The notes under the pieces were generated by a model that did not search any database, was not told where the DNA came from, and saw only the letters and a list, made by a program, of their open reading frames with translations. A stretch of DNA of 42,823 bases, taken from positions 1 to 42,823 of the forward strand of contig JAKROC010000007.1 in NCBI GenBank assembly GCA_024509075.1, given 5' to 3'. This document shows positions 7,697 to 19,037 of this stretch, one piece after another (within the stretch, counting starts at the first letter, position 1; each line of letters begins with the position of its first letter). Source of the stretch: Endozoicomonas sp. Its GTDB lineage: Bacteria; Pseudomonadota; Gammaproteobacteria; Pseudomonadales; Endozoicomonadaceae. The translations under genes were made by a program, and so were the position numbers.

Positions 7697-10180
7697 ATGG
7701 CAGAGTCGGTTAGCAGTAAACGTGATGACCCGGATGAGAACCTTTCGCTGGACAAACGTCCGGCACGCAAAAAACGTTCTCAGTCGGAGAAAAAATCGAA
7801 ACGGAACAATGGTGAGTCTGCCGCGTGCAGCCGAGCCACTCAAGGAAACAACGTGACACAAAACTTTTCACTGCGAGTGCGCGAAGGATTGATGTTTGCC
7901 TGGCTGCTACTGGCCGCATTCCTCACCCTGGCGTTGGTCAGTTACGATAAGGGTGACCCCGGCTGGTCCCACGTCGGCACAACCAGCAATGTTGTCAACA
8001 GTGCCGGGCGTATTGGTGCCTGGTCGGCGGATTTACTGTTGACTCTGTTTGGTTTTTTTGCCTGGATCGTGCCCATTTTTTTCCTGCTTCAGTCGGTCAG
8101 GGTTTTCCGTCAACGCTTCGATCTGCCCATCTGGAATCCTCGATTGCTGCTGCTGCGTTTTGGCGCTTTCATCATTACCGCAATATCGGGTGCAGCCCTG
8201 GCATCACTGCATTACCACCAACTGAATGACCAATTACCGGCGACATCCGGCGGTATTGTTGGCGAACTGGTTATTTCACACTTCGTTCCTGCATTTAACG
8301 TCACTGGCAGTACATTGCTGTTAATGGCTATGTTTCTGCTGGGCTTCACCCTTTATACCGATGTGTCTTGGTTCAGGTTGATGGATTGGCTGGGGGAGTG
8401 GGGGTTGCGCCTTGTTGAGCGCGGCAAGGCACTGATAGACCAACTGTTGCAGTCAGTGCGAAATAAAATCGCCGGTCGGACAGTTCGGCACTCAGTCATC
8501 ACCAAAGGATCGAAAAAATCTGAGCCTGTACTGAGACTCAGGGAAGCGCAAGAAGAAGAGGTTGCCCCGGTTTGCCCCCTGCCTGCGCCGGCAAAGCCCT
8601 TGGCAAAGGGGCCCCCGGAATCACCGAGTAATCCGCCCGCACCGCCTGCCGCGGCAAAGAAAACGGCAAATGCCTTTGATAAAAAAGTTACTGGTCGTTT
8701 ACCGGCCGCATCTTTGTTGGATGAGGCCCGGCTCTCAGGCAAAGCCATGACACAAGAGTCCCTCGATGACATGGCTCGTCTGTTAGAGATGAAGTTAAAA
8801 GACTTCAATGTAGACGTAGAAGTGGTGGAGGTGCATCCGGGGCCGGTCATCACCCGTTTTGAGATTGAACCGGCACCGGGCACCAAAGCGAGTAAAATCA
8901 GCAACCTGGCCAGTGATCTGGCCCGCTCCCTGGCTGTGGTTAGTGTGCGGGTCGTTGAAGTTATTCCGGGTAAAACAGTCATGGGTATTGAAATACCCAA
9001 CGATGATCGCGAGACCGTTTTCTTCAGCGAGATCATATCTTCCACAGTGTTCGATAATTCGCCTTCTCCAGTGAGTCTGGCTCTTGGGCACGATATCGCC
9101 GGTCGACCAGTGGTGGTTGACTTGGCCAAGATGCCTCATCTGCTGGTGGCCGGAACCACCGGGTCCGGTAAATCGGTGGGCATCAACGCCATGCTGCTGT
9201 CCATGCTGTTCAAGTCGGACCCCAGCGAGGTTCGATTGATCATGATCGACCCGAAAATGCTTGAACTGTCTATTTATGATGGCATTCCTCATTTGCTGGC
9301 ACCGGTGGTCACCGACATGAAGGAGGCTGCTAACGCCCTGCGCTGGTGTGTGGCGGAGATGGAACGGCGCTACAAACTGATGGCCAACCTGGGTGTTCGC
9401 AACATTGCCGGCTACAACCGCAAGATTAAAGATTGCATTGAGCTGGGGGAGCCTATCCCCGACCCGTTTTATCAGCCCGTGTCGCCCGATGACGAAGCGC
9501 CACTGCTGGACACGCTGCCCTTTATTGTGGTGGTGGTGGACGAGTTTGCTGACATGATGATGATTGTGGGCAAGAAGGTCGAGGAGTTGATTGCCCGTAT
9601 TGCCCAGAAGGCGCGGGCGGCTGGCATTCATTTGATTCTGGCCACCCAGCGACCATCGGTGGATGTTATTACCGGGCTGATCAAGGCCAACGTGCCCACC
9701 CGCATCAGTTTTCAGGTATCAAGTAAAATTGACTCGCGTACCATCATTGACCAGGGCGGCGCCGAGCAGCTGCTCGGTCATGGTGATATGCTTTATCTGC
9801 CACCAGGTACAAGTGTTCCAGTTCGGATTCACGGTGCCTTTGTTGCTGATGATGAAGTGCACCGGGTGGTGGCCGACTGGCAGCTACGTGGTGAACCAGA
9901 TTTTATTGAGGAGATTCTCAATGGCGTCAGCGAGAACTCTGAGGGCAGTGCATTCTCCGGTGGACTGGATGACAGTGAGCAGGACCCGCTCTACGATGAA
10001 GCAGTGGCATTCGTTACTGAGTCCAGAAAAGCATCCATTTCGTCGGTTCAGCGTCACTTGAAGGTTGGCTACAATCGCGCGGCCCGAATGATTGATGCAA
10101 TGGAAGCGGCAGGTGTCGTCAGTCCGGCAATGACCAACGGTAACCGTGAGGTGATTGCACCGCCACCACCGAAAAATTAG
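7697..10180 (+). CDS. ftsK: DNA translocase FtsK
   Basis: Septum-located DNA pump that clears chromosome ends at division and activates XerCD at dif. It has 827 residues. A very basic N-terminus (about 1-55) is followed by four membrane helices (about 65-205), a proline/alanine-rich linker (about 280-335) shorter than that of E. coli FtsK, and the motor domains. Walker A is GTTGSGKS with K492 and Walker B is VVVVDEFAD with D615-E616; [20 protein letters not shown] follows. The C-terminal gamma winged helix (from about 763, with [19 protein letters not shown]) is the KOPS-reading domain. GGGAG precedes the ATG at 7697. It is followed 30 bp later by lolA, the common order in gammaproteobacteria. 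Confidence 0.98.
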   Translation: MAESVSSKRDDPDENLSLDKRPARKKRSQSEKKSKRNNGESAACSRATQGNNVTQNFSLRVREGLMFAWLLLAAFLTLALVSYDKGDPGWSHVGTTSNVVNSAGRIGAWSADLLLTLFGFFAWIVPIFFLLQSVRVFRQRFDLPIWNPRLLLLRFGAFIITAISGAALASLHYHQLNDQLPATSGGIVGELVISHFVPAFNVTGSTLLLMAMFLLGFTLYTDVSWFRLMDWLGEWGLRLVERGKALIDQLLQSVRNKIAGRTVRHSVITKGSKKSEPVLRLREAQEEEVAPVCPLPAPAKPLAKGPPESPSNPPAPPAAAKKTANAFDKKVTGRLPAASLLDEARLSGKAMTQESLDDMARLLEMKLKDFNVDVEVVEVHPGPVITRFEIEPAPGTKASKISNLASDLARSLAVVSVRVVEVIPGKTVMGIEIPNDDRETVFFSEIISSTVFDNSPSPVSLALGHDIAGRPVVVDLAKMPHLLVAGTTGSGKSVGINAMLLSMLFKSDPSEVRLIMIDPKMLELSIYDGIPHLLAPVVTDMKEAANALRWCVAEMERRYKLMANLGVRNIAGYNRKIKDCIELGEPIPDPFYQPVSPDDEAPLLDTLPFIVVVVDEFADMMMIVGKKVEELIARIAQKARAAGIHLILATQRPSVDVITGLIKANVPTRISFQVSSKIDSRTIIDQGGAEQLLGHGDMLYLPPGTSVPVRIHGAFVADDEVHRVVADWQLRGEPDFIEEILNGVSENSEGSAFSGGLDDSEQDPLYDEAVAFVTESRKASISSVQRHLKVGYNRAARMIDAMEAAGVVSPAMTNGNREVIAPPPPKN

Positions 10181-10210
10181 TACACCAGTTTCACTGGATA
10201 AGTTGTCAAG

Positions 10211-10930
10211 ATGAACAAAAGAACATCGTTGTTTGCTGTAACAACCTTCGTGTTGGTTATTAATATGCCGGTTCTGGCGGCTACTATGGTGGCTACAGAT
10301 GCCCTGACTGCCGGTGCATCGAGCGCTGTGAGTCATGACCAGCAGGCTGCCGAACAGCTGGCCAACAGGTTACAGGCCATCAGTTCGCTCAGTGCTGCTT
10401 TTTCCCAGAGCACCACTGACAAGAGCGAAATGCCCAAGGTTGAACAAGGCGAAATGCAGCTCAAGCGCCCAAATCAGTTTCGTTGGCTAGTGACCAGGCC
10501 ATTCAGCCAGGAGATTATTTCCAGCAAGGGTAAGCTCTGGATGCTGGATCCGGATTTCCAGCAAGTGGTCATCAAGAATCAGGCTGACCAGTCCAGCCCA
10601 ACCGCAGTGCAGCTGCTTAGCGGCAATGCCATCGGTTTTTTGCAGGATTACCTGGTAATGGGAGGGGGCAGTGGAACCGACGCTCTCTACACACTCAAGC
10701 CAAGAACAGTTTCCGACCTGTTTGAACAACTGGAGATTCATTTCAAGCAAGATCAGCTGTCAGCCATTATCATTTTTGATGTCCTTGGCGGTGAACGGCG
10801 CATTGAGTTTACCCAGGTCAAAGTCAATCAACCCATTAACAACCAGCTGTTTGTGCCGGATTTGAAAAAACTGGAGCAGGCCGGTTATGACATCATTGAC
10901 GAGAGTAACCTGAAAGAGCGTAGTCGATGA
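10211..10930 (+). CDS. lolA: Outer-membrane lipoprotein carrier protein LolA
   Basis: Periplasmic chaperone that carries lipoproteins from the LolCDE complex to LolB at the outer membrane. It has 239 residues, somewhat long for the family. The signal peptide is at about residues 1-23, with hydrophobic core [17 protein letters not shown] and probable cleavage after VLA. The mature protein shows the LolA pattern: [38 protein letters not shown] and a C-terminal [15 protein letters not shown]. Extra length comes from a Ser/Ala-rich stretch after the signal. Its stop overlaps the rarA start by 4 bp (ATGA), so the two are translationally coupled, as in other gammaproteobacteria. Confidence 0.96.
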   Translation: MNKRTSLFAVTTFVLVINMPVLAATMVATDALTAGASSAVSHDQQAAEQLANRLQAISSLSAAFSQSTTDKSEMPKVEQGEMQLKRPNQFRWLVTRPFSQEIISSKGKLWMLDPDFQQVVIKNQADQSSPTAVQLLSGNAIGFLQDYLVMGGGSGTDALYTLKPRTVSDLFEQLEIHFKQDQLSAIIIFDVLGGERRIEFTQVKVNQPINNQLFVPDLKKLEQAGYDIIDESNLKERSR

Positions 10931-12246
10931 CTTCACTCTTTGACCTACCGCCGGCCTTTGAGCCTCTCGCCGCAAGGATGCGGCCCCAAAGTCTGGAGGA
11001 GTATCTCGGGCAGGGGCATATTCTCGCTCGGGGCAAACCATTGCGCGAAGCGCTGGAACAGGGACTGCTGCATTCTATGATTTTTTGGGGACCGCCGGGG
11101 GTGGGTAAGACGACTTTGGCAAGACTGATTGCCAATTGCACCGATGCACGCTTTGTTACCTTGTCCGCTGTCCTTGCCGGTGTTAAAGACATTCGTGAAG
11201 CGGTGGCCACGGCGCGGGATGAGCAGTCGTTCCGACAGCGCAAGACCGTGCTGTTTGTTGATGAAGTACACCGTTTTAACAAGGCTCAGCAGGATGCCTT
11301 TTTACCCCATATAGAAGACGGCACTATTATTTTTATAGGTGCCACCACGGAAAATCCGTCGTTTGAGCTGAATAACGCGCTGCTGTCCAGAGCCAGGGTT
11401 TACGTACTGAAACCCCTGGATCACAGTGCTCTTGGTCAATTGCTCGATCAGGCACTGACCAATCAGGAGCGTGGACTCGGTGACAAAGGGATACAACTGG
11501 AACCGGCAGCCCGGGATATTCTGATCCGCTACTGTGATGGTGACGGCCGCAAAGCATTGAACGCGCTGGAGGTGGCCTCGGACTTGGCGGAGAACGGTGT
11601 GATCAATGCGCAGACGGTGCAGGCTATTTTGGCCGACACCGGCCGCCGCTTCGATAAAGCTGGCGATGCCTTCTACGACACTATTTCGGCATTTCACAAA
11701 TCGGTGCGCGGTTCCAACCCGGATGCAGCTCTGTATTGGGCGGCCAGAATTGTCGATGGCGGCGGCGACCCGCTCTACGTCATACGACGATTGGTAGCTA
11801 TTGCCAGCGAGGATATTGGCAATGCCGATCCAAGAGCGCTGGAGATTGCCCTCAATGCCTGGCAGGCCTTTGAACGCCTCGGCGCTCCGGAAGGGCTGCT
11901 GGCTCTTGCCCATGCCACGGTGTATTGCGCTTGCGCCCCGAAAAGCAATGCCGTTTACCTGGCCTGGAAAGCGGCACTGGATGATGTGCGCAGCGGTTCC
12001 TCAGAGCCTGTGCCCAACCATCTGCGCAATGCGCCCACACGACTGATGGCCAGTCTTGGTTACGGGGAAGGGTACCGCTATGCCCACGATGAACCCCATG
12101 CCTACGCCGCCGGGGAGAGATATTTTCCGGATGCCATGGACGCTCGCAGGTATTATCATCCTAACAACAGGGGGTTGGAGAGCAAAATCAAAGAAAAACT
12201 GCACTGGCTGCACAGCCTCGACCAGGCCAGCAAGCGTGTTCGCTAG
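10927..12246 (+). CDS. rarA: Replication-associated recombination protein RarA (MgsA)
   Basis: A clamp-loader-like AAA+ ATPase acting at stalled replication forks. It has 439 residues, the standard length. The N-terminus has the SSB/DNA-contact segment [16 protein letters not shown]. Walker A is [11 protein letters not shown] with K61 and Walker B is LFVDEVHRF with D112-E113. Sensor 1 is [12 protein letters not shown] and the arginine finger lies in ALLSRARVY. The C-terminal oligomerisation part has RVPDGGGD-like [22 protein letters not shown] and the [11 protein letters not shown] close. The start ATG overlaps the lolA stop. crcB and serS follow, a conserved order. Confidence 0.97.
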   Translation: MTSLFDLPPAFEPLAARMRPQSLEEYLGQGHILARGKPLREALEQGLLHSMIFWGPPGVGKTTLARLIANCTDARFVTLSAVLAGVKDIREAVATARDEQSFRQRKTVLFVDEVHRFNKAQQDAFLPHIEDGTIIFIGATTENPSFELNNALLSRARVYVLKPLDHSALGQLLDQALTNQERGLGDKGIQLEPAARDILIRYCDGDGRKALNALEVASDLAENGVINAQTVQAILADTGRRFDKAGDAFYDTISAFHKSVRGSNPDAALYWAARIVDGGGDPLYVIRRLVAIASEDIGNADPRALEIALNAWQAFERLGAPEGLLALAHATVYCACAPKSNAVYLAWKAALDDVRSGSSEPVPNHLRNAPTRLMASLGYGEGYRYAHDEPHAYAAGERYFPDAMDARRYYHPNNRGLESKIKEKLHWLHSLDQASKRVR

Positions 12247-12284
12247 ACAGTAACCAATGCAACCGCGTTCAGGGAATTGAGACC

Positions 12285-12686
12285 ATGAAGTACTCGCACA
12301 TATTGAACTATCTTGCTGTCGCCTTTGGAGGAGCTCTCGGCGCGCTGACTCGCACGCTTATTTATGAGTGGTTTGCCAAATCGGGCAATGACCGACTTTA
12401 TCCGTTGCCAACCCTGACAGTGAACGTGGTGGGTTCGTTTTTGATGGGCATTGCCTGGTGCTGCCTGGTGGAAAAAAGTCTGCTGCCGCCGCTATGGAAA
12501 GACATCGTCAGCGTTGGGTTTCTCGGTGCCCTGACAACTTTCTCAACCTTCTCTCTCGATGTTTTCCGGCTTTTTCAGTCTGATCGTTTTGCTGAAGCAT
12601 TGGCCTATATGTTGGCTAGCGTCCTGCTCTGTGTGCTGGCAACGTCTCTTGGCTACCGCAGTGTCAGCACCCTGGTGAATGGATGA
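12285..12686 (+). CDS. crcB: Fluoride efflux channel CrcB (Fluc)
   Basis: Inner-membrane fluoride exporter that works as an antiparallel dimer. It has 133 residues with four hydrophobic helices. The signature GALTTFSTFSLDV (about residues 86-98) contains the polar track and the phenylalanine box, and GGALGALTRTLI lies near the N-terminus with an NVVGSFLMGI helix. AGGGA lies upstream of the ATG at 12285. The 38-bp gap from rarA is too short for a fluoride riboswitch, so expression is probably with rarA. Confidence 0.95.
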   Translation: MKYSHILNYLAVAFGGALGALTRTLIYEWFAKSGNDRLYPLPTLTVNVVGSFLMGIAWCCLVEKSLLPPLWKDIVSVGFLGALTTFSTFSLDVFRLFQSDRFAEALAYMLASVLLCVLATSLGYRSVSTLVNG

Positions 12687-14483
<1,797 letters not shown>

Positions 14484-14534
14484 GAGCCAGGGTAAATGCT
14501 CGGATCGTTCTAAAAGCTCTGGAAGGGTGAAACT

Positions 14535-14552
14535 GGCAGCAAGGATGCTGCC
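14535..14552 (+). terminator. Stem-loop downstream of serS
   Basis: A perfect 7-bp stem GGCAGCA / TGCTGCC with loop AGGA lies 51 bp after the serS stop. No T-run follows, so it is more likely an mRNA 3'-end stabiliser or weak terminator than a strong one. Confidence 0.35.
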
Positions 14553-14624
14553 AAAGCCGAATCACGCAAATCTCAGGCAGTTCCGGCAATACTTAGGGTG
14601 GGGACTTGGCGGCCAGGTTGTAGC

Positions 14625-14662
14625 TATACCCAAAGGATTTCAAGTTGGTTCGAGGCGACAAA
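14625..14662 (+). repeat. TATACCC-family repeat, left arm only
   Basis: The arm TATACCCAAAGGATTTCAAG followed by TTGGTTCGAGGCGACAAA matches the left end of the full copies at 26866 and 34484. The rest of the repeat is missing, so this is a truncated relic. Confidence 0.7.
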
Positions 14663-14890
14663 AGGCGAAAGTTATCGGTTAAAAGAGAAACGAAAGGCGC
14701 GCTTGCTGAAAGAACCATCAAGATAATAATTGCATTTCCTGAAATAACTCAATGAAACTAAACCGGTGAATGAAGGTCAAAACCTTCAATGTTAACGGAT
14801 TATCTCAAACCGTTGAAAACAGGTTATTTCAAATCGGTGCTAACAACATATAAATAATGCCACCAAACTTCAGGATAAGGTTGAAACACT

Positions 14891-15817
14891 ATGGATACAG
14901 CTCTGACAAATCCAGCTCTGAAAAATCATACGTGCGAATCTTTGCATTGCCCATCATCTGGCGTAGAAAGTCCGAATGGATATATTTATACCGACGAGGA
15001 GAGAGATGCTGCACTTGGGCGACATAATGTTCAAAAACTCAATGTTTCCCTAGGCTACCTTATGGGCATGGGCGCTTTAGGTGCTTTTGCAGGCTTGACA
15101 GTCAGTGGTATTGCGAGGACTGTTAGTGACTATGCATTGAATCCTGTTGCGATGGTAGGGGCGGGTGCCACATTGGGCGTATCAGGCGCCGTTGCCGTAG
15201 CCAAAACCAAAGCAAAAACCATGACACCACTGGATCATGCCAGGCGTGAGCTTGAACAAACTTTAGCCGATGAAGCCTATCTGCTCGAAAATCAGATGGA
15301 TAAGCCTGGTTACCAGTTTTGTAGCAATGACACCATTGTTATCAGGGAGATGGCGAATAGGTATCAAGAGTCGTGGCAGCCACTTTGGCTATTGTGGACT
15401 GGCATCTACTCTCCTGCTTACAAAAATAACCAAGCGGGGTTCGGGGATGAGTTATACCGAGAGCTCAAAAAATATGGTTTAGGCAATAAAGTCATTACTG
15501 TTGTTGCTACCAGCATGGGGTACGCCTCCTCACTGGCAGCCGCAAAGGAGCGCCCTGCGTTCAAATGCTTGGCTGATAAACTCCAGATTCCGGATGAAGA
15601 TAAGGAAGATCTTGCTGCCTTGTTGTTTGCCCTTAATCGCGTTGTTACAAAACAGGTGGGTTTTATTCAAGATTATTCGATCGGCTCACTCTACCAAGAC
15701 CTGTGCAAGAGTAAATACAGCCACTACAAGACTCGTCTTGAACAGGATAAAAGCAGATTGGAAGCTGATATACGCATTTTGTGCTCAATGGAAGGAAAAC
15801 CGCCCGCCTCAGTTTAA
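14891..15817 (+). CDS. Hypothetical protein with two hydrophobic segments
   Basis: A 308-residue protein that I do not recognise. The N-terminus is polar with two cysteines (HTCESLHC, about residues 13-20). Two glycine/alanine-rich hydrophobic segments follow at about 51-77 (YLMGMGALGAFAGLTVSGI) and 84-104 (NPVAMVGAGATLGVSGAVAV), like a helical hairpin. The rest is soluble, charged and probably helical, with a possible coiled coil near the C-terminus (TRLEQDKSRLEADIRIL). It has no signal peptide at the very N-terminus. Base composition is AT-richer than the housekeeping neighbours, which suggests transfer or weak selection on expression. AGGATAAGG precedes the ATG at about 10 bp spacing. A membrane-inserted accessory or host-directed protein is possible, but this is speculation. 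Confidence 0.75.
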   Translation: MDTALTNPALKNHTCESLHCPSSGVESPNGYIYTDEERDAALGRHNVQKLNVSLGYLMGMGALGAFAGLTVSGIARTVSDYALNPVAMVGAGATLGVSGAVAVAKTKAKTMTPLDHARRELEQTLADEAYLLENQMDKPGYQFCSNDTIVIREMANRYQESWQPLWLLWTGIYSPAYKNNQAGFGDELYRELKKYGLGNKVITVVATSMGYASSLAAAKERPAFKCLADKLQIPDEDKEDLAALLFALNRVVTKQVGFIQDYSIGSLYQDLCKSKYSHYKTRLEQDKSRLEADIRILCSMEGKPPASV

Positions 15818-15874
15818 CCAAATCTGCGGAATTCTCCATTCATAGCACGAAGCGTTTGGATGGAGATGAAGCTG

Positions 15875-15900
15875 GCAGACCGTGGGGCCTGCTTTTATTT
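15875..15900 (+). terminator. Probable rho-independent terminator
   Basis: Stem GCAGACC / GGCCTGC with one A.C mismatch and a 4-base loop is followed directly by TTTTATTT. It lies about 60 bp after the stop of the unknown gene at 14891. Confidence 0.5.
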
Positions 15901-15923
15901 CTCCTGCCTTTTCTATTTCTAGA

Positions 15924-15962
15924 TATACCCAATGGATTTTATGTTGCTATGCGACGGGTATA
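15924..15962 (+). repeat. TATACCC-family repeat, 39-bp internally deleted copy
   Basis: It begins TATACCCAATGGATTT, like the left end of the copy at 34484, and ends GCGACGGGTATA, like the right end. The roughly 90-bp core is gone, so only the two outer ends remain, joined together. Confidence 0.7.
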
Positions 15963-16139
15963 TGTCTCTGAGTTCGCGGAATAATGAAAAAGTACGCTTG
16001 ATAAAACAGAGATAAAAATCTAATTATAATATCCAATCATATATTTATTTTTGATAACGAATTCATTTGTAGTCAATCAGGAAGGATTCAAGCTAAACCA
16101 TTTGGTAAGATGGCCTTCATCTTTATCGACGGAGGCTTT

Positions 16140-16856
16140 ATGACTGACAGCCACAACTTACAGGAAGCCATACTGGAATTTCTTCCATGTCCTACACCAG
16201 AGGCCTGGATTGACGAAGCGCGACAACCCCATAACCTGCCCATTATTCTGATTGATCATGCCAACAATGAACTCAAGGCGGCCCAGAGTGCCATGGCGAT
16301 AATCAGTCGTTATCGAACCGGGTGCTACCAAGGTGCACGCAATCAGACTGAAGAAATTGCCAGGGAGAATAGGGCAGGCTTTCAACTTAAGCCACAGGAT
16401 CAGCTGGACCTACTCAATAAAATGTCCAGATTGGCTCGGGAAGAACTCAGGCATTATGAACAAGTGTTGGCTATTTTGGTGCGCCGGAATATTCCCTATC
16501 AACATCTGGGGGCAGGGCGTTATGCCGGTCAGCTCAGCACAGTAATTCGCACTTTTGAACCGGCCAGACTCGTAGATACATTGATTATGGGGGCATTTAT
16601 CGAAGCGCGTTCTTGTGAACGTTTTGCTGCCCTGGCACCGTGGCTGGATGAGGAGCTAGCCAAGTTTTACCGCTCGCTGCTCAAATCGGAAAGTCGCCAT
16701 TTTCAGGATTACCTCACTCTGGCCGAGGCTATTAACGGCGCGCCAGTAGACGATCGGGTGGAATTCATTGCCGGGATTGAGCAGGAGGCTATTGAATCGC
16801 CTGACCAGATTTTTCGATTCCACAGTGGAGTGCCTGATTTAGCCAGGAATTATTAG
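16140..16856 (+). CDS. miaE: tRNA-(ms2io6A37) hydroxylase MiaE
   Basis: A non-haem diiron monooxygenase that hydroxylates the isopentenyl group of the modified adenosine 37 in tRNAs reading UNN codons. It has 238 residues. The ferritin-like four-helix layout is visible with metal-binding ExxH-type helices: DHANNELKAAQSAM, LAREELRHYEQV, MGAFIEARSCERF and LKSESRHFQDY. GGAGG lies 4 bp before the ATG at 16140, so the upstream ATG at 16110, which adds 10 residues, is rejected. It implies that MiaA and MiaB are encoded elsewhere. It stands alone as a transcription unit, convergent with the unknown gene at 16912. Confidence 0.95.
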   Translation: MTDSHNLQEAILEFLPCPTPEAWIDEARQPHNLPIILIDHANNELKAAQSAMAIISRYRTGCYQGARNQTEEIARENRAGFQLKPQDQLDLLNKMSRLAREELRHYEQVLAILVRRNIPYQHLGAGRYAGQLSTVIRTFEPARLVDTLIMGAFIEARSCERFAALAPWLDEELAKFYRSLLKSESRHFQDYLTLAEAINGAPVDDRVEFIAGIEQEAIESPDQIFRFHSGVPDLARNY

Positions 16857-16865
16857 GGTAAGAGT

Positions 16866-16900
16866 CCGGGCAGCTTTTTCTTTGCAAAAAAGCCGCCTGG
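16866..16900. terminator. Bidirectional terminator-like hairpin
   Basis: Arms TCCGGGCAGCTTTTT and AAAAAAGCCGCCTGG pair over about 14 bp with one wobble and one mismatch around the loop CTTTGC. It sits exactly between two convergent genes and has T-rich arms on both strands, so it can serve both. Confidence 0.6.
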
Positions 16901-16911
16901 CTAACGGTACC

Positions 16912-17412
16912 TCAGACTTGCTCAGTTTGGTTTACTGCGGGATCAGGTGTCCTAAAAGAGCTGCATACCCGGTTATAGATAGATCTGCCTGCATCAACAC
17001 AGCTGCATATCCGGTCATAGATAGATTTGCCTGCATCATACAATAAGTAAGGGCCGGCGCTGGCGATAAAGAAGGCTGTTGTGGTCATTGCTAAATCTGC
17101 CACTGTATTTGGTATATACGGATCGAGCTCTCCGTACTCACTGATTTGAGCATTGCTCATATTACTTAGGCAATGATCGTACAGAAAATTATTGGTGGGT
17201 TGGTATAACTTTGAGCTCACCACGTGGGTTGCGACGACAGTAATCGTTCCAAATATGGCGCCTGTTGCTGCGTGGGGACAAAGCAACTTTCCAATACTGG
17301 CGCGCGGGCGGCTTGAGACAGAAGCATCAGAAGACTGGGCTGCTGGCGCGGTGCTGTCTTGCATCAAGGGCTGAGCAGCATTACCGAGGGAGGGGGATGT
17401 GAGTGGGTTCAT
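16912..17412 (-). CDS. Hypothetical membrane protein with a 14-residue tandem duplication
   Basis: A 166-residue protein of no family I recognise. A Ser/Ala/Pro-rich polar N-terminus (about 1-40) precedes a hydrophobic segment at about 47-66 (HAATGAIFGTITVVATHVV) and a second at about 106-125 (DLAMTTTAFFIASAGPYLL). Directly after that come two tandem copies of DAG(K/R)SIY(D/N)R(I/V)CS, giving cysteine-bearing amphipathic repeats. AAGGACA lies 4 bp before the ATG at 17412. It may be a two-helix membrane protein with both termini on one side. The composition, low complexity of the N-terminus and absence of operon partners suggest an accessory gene. Confidence 0.7.
   Translation of the reverse strand: MNPLTSPSLGNAAQPLMQDSTAPAAQSSDASVSSRPRASIGKLLCPHAATGAIFGTITVVATHVVSSKLYQPTNNFLYDHCLSNMSNAQISEYGELDPYIPNTVADLAMTTTAFFIASAGPYLLYDAGKSIYDRICSCVDAGRSIYNRVCSSFRTPDPAVNQTEQV
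16959..17042. repeat. Two 42-bp tandem direct repeats inside the hypothetical gene
   Basis: Unit 1 (16959-17000) and unit 2 (17001-17042) are near-identical, both with AGCTGCATA, CCGGT, ATAGATAGAT and TGCCTGCATCA. They encode the two DAG(K/R)SIY units near the C-terminus. The in-frame length (14 codons) shows a recent duplication under coding constraint. Confidence 0.85.
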
Positions 17413-17581
17413 TTTTATGTCCTTTTTGTTGTTGTTTTACGATTTATATGACTCCACCAAGAGGCAATCAGTTCAATTTTGATTGGTTTTCTTGATCGCT
17501 CCCGGTATGGAAAGTTCTTGTTTTGACGATTGCAGAAGGCATCCAGGCTCAGGTTTTCCGGTATTTTTCGCTGAGGATTGC

Positions 17582-18313
17582 TCAAGGCTGTTGAATGGGG
17601 AAGGCGCCAAGTGTAATGGCTTTGTTATTCAGTTCAATCTCCCATCCCTGGTCACCCCAGTCACCGAGTACATAGCGCTTGCCGGTGCTTTTTTTTAATG
17701 CCACATCGTGGATGTCTGGCCTGTGCGTATGGCCATGGATTAGAGTATCAACCTGAAATTTTTCCATCACGTCTATCACTGCGGATGGAGTAACATCCAT
17801 AATCTCAAGGGATTTGCTCTCTTTGGCAACCCGGCTGTTGTGGCGGATGCGGGCACCCAGGTTTTTACGATAAGTCAGCGGCGCCAGACGCAATAGGCCT
17901 AGTACCAGCGGGTTGCGGATAAATCTACGATAACGTTGATACTGCTGATCCCGAGTGCACAGGGAATCACCATGCAACAACAGGATTCTGCGCTGGTTAA
18001 TCTCAACCAGCGTCGGGTCTTGCAGCCAGGTAATGCCGGTCTGGTGAAGAAAGGACTTGCCGATCCCGAAGTCACGGTTGCCGGGCATCAGGTAGATCGG
18101 GCGGCCTGTGTCCGTGTATTGTCGAAGCTGGCGGGCGATGTCGATCTGAAAGTCATCCATGGCATCATCGCCCACCCAGTACTCAAAGAAGTCGCCCAGG
18201 ATATAGAGGGCATCGGCCTCAGTAGCGCGACTGGAGAGGTAGTGGCAAAATGCCCGGGCAACAGCCGGGCATTCTGGAGTCAGGTGAAGGTCTGAGATGA
18301 ACAGAGCCTTCAT
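17582..18313 (-). CDS. lpxH: UDP-2,3-diacylglucosamine diphosphatase LpxH
   Basis: Peripheral inner-membrane metallophosphoesterase that hydrolyses UDP-2,3-diacylglucosamine to lipid X in lipid A synthesis. It has 243 residues, the typical length. All phosphoesterase blocks are present: FISDLHL at residues 5-11, LGDFFEYWVGDD, PGNRDF, LLHGDSLCT and HGHTHRPDIH. The C-terminal YVLGDWGDQGWEI is characteristic of LpxH. Its ATG overlaps the ppiB stop by one base (TGATG), so translation is coupled. The ppiB-lpxH pair is a known gammaproteobacterial arrangement. Confidence 0.97.
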   Translation of the reverse strand: MKALFISDLHLTPECPAVARAFCHYLSSRATEADALYILGDFFEYWVGDDAMDDFQIDIARQLRQYTDTGRPIYLMPGNRDFGIGKSFLHQTGITWLQDPTLVEINQRRILLLHGDSLCTRDQQYQRYRRFIRNPLVLGLLRLAPLTYRKNLGARIRHNSRVAKESKSLEIMDVTPSAVIDVMEKFQVDTLIHGHTHRPDIHDVALKKSTGKRYVLGDWGDQGWEIELNNKAITLGAFPIQQP

Positions 18314-18822
18314 CAGGCCACTTCCGCAGACTCAAGCACTTCAGCGGATTCAATCACTACGTCTTCTACCGGAACGTCCTGGTGGCCGGCGCGGAATGTG
18401 GTTTTAACGCCTTTGATCTCATTGACGATTTCCATGCCTTCAATCACCTTGCCAAAGACGCAATAGCCCCAGCCCTGGTTGTTTTTGCCGGTATGGTTCA
18501 AAAAGTCGTTGTCTTTAACGTTGATGAAAAATTGCGCCGACGCGGAGTGCGGGTCCATGGTTCTGGCCATGGCGATGGTGCCGACGTCGTTTTTCAGGCC
18601 GTTATCGGCTTCGTTCTCAATGGATGCATTGGTGGACTTTTGCACCATACCTGGTTCAAAGCCGCCGCCTTGAATCATAAAGCCATCAATAACCCGATGG
18701 AAAATGGTGCCGTCAAAATGACCGCTTCTTACGTACTCAAGGAAGTTGGCAACAGTTTTGGGTGCCTTTTCGGCATCAAGCTCCAATACAATGTCACCGT
18801 AGTTAGTATGTAATACAACCAT
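18313..18822 (-). CDS. ppiB: Peptidyl-prolyl cis-trans isomerase B (cyclophilin)
   Basis: Cytoplasmic cyclophilin that speeds proline isomerisation in folding proteins. It has 169 residues. The cyclophilin active-site blocks are [15 protein letters not shown], with the catalytic arginine and the F and Q that line the pocket, [21 protein letters not shown], and [15 protein letters not shown]. There is no signal peptide, which places it with PpiB rather than the periplasmic PpiA. The last 12 residues repeat an ESAEV motif. It is divergent from glnS across about 215 bp, which must hold both promoters. Confidence 0.96.
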   Translation of the reverse strand: MVVLHTNYGDIVLELDAEKAPKTVANFLEYVRSGHFDGTIFHRVIDGFMIQGGGFEPGMVQKSTNASIENEADNGLKNDVGTIAMARTMDPHSASAQFFINVKDNDFLNHTGKNNQGWGYCVFGKVIEGMEIVNEIKGVKTTFRAGHQDVPVEDVVIESAEVLESAEVA

Positions 18823-19037
18823 AATGTTACCGTTTATTAACTTAACGAAATGCTAAAACCCGTATCGATCCCGACCGGGTCAACAATTTCGGGATTCTAG
18901 GTGTTTCTCCAGTCTGTGTAAAACCTAATCGCAATGAGTCATTTTCCAGCATTGGCAGTTATGGTATTCTCAGCTGATTATGGCGCAGGTATAAAGCCCG
19001 CATTCGCCAGTAACCTTCCCAAGACGCATCAGTGACA

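Larger units (their letters stand above)
14484..14890. other. Intergenic region with repeat fragment and AT-rich leader
   Basis: This 407-bp gap contains the serS stem-loop, a fragment of the TATACCC repeat at 14625-14662 and then an AT-rich stretch. The stretch holds the hairpin TGAAGGT-CAAA-ACCTTCA near 14771 and three related phrases containing ACCGGT, ACCGTT and ATCGGT between 14762 and 14845. These may be regulatory for the unknown gene at 14891. Confidence 0.4.
15818..16139. other. Intergenic region upstream of miaE
   Basis: This 322-bp gap holds a terminator for the upstream gene (15875-15900), an internally deleted copy of the TATACCC repeat (15924-15962) and an AT-rich stretch at 16000-16075 that could contain the miaE promoter. 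Confidence 0.5.

Noticed and set aside
8353..9631. Long minus-strand open frames opposite ftsK
   Set aside because: They are antisense to conserved FtsK domains, lack ribosome binding sites and have the composition of a shadow frame.
12247..12284. Fluoride riboswitch upstream of crcB
   Set aside because: The gap to rarA is only 38 bp, too short for the aptamer, and no matching motif is present.
14484..14620. tRNA gene after serS
   Set aside because: The stem-loops present do not form a cloverleaf and there is no T-arm consensus.
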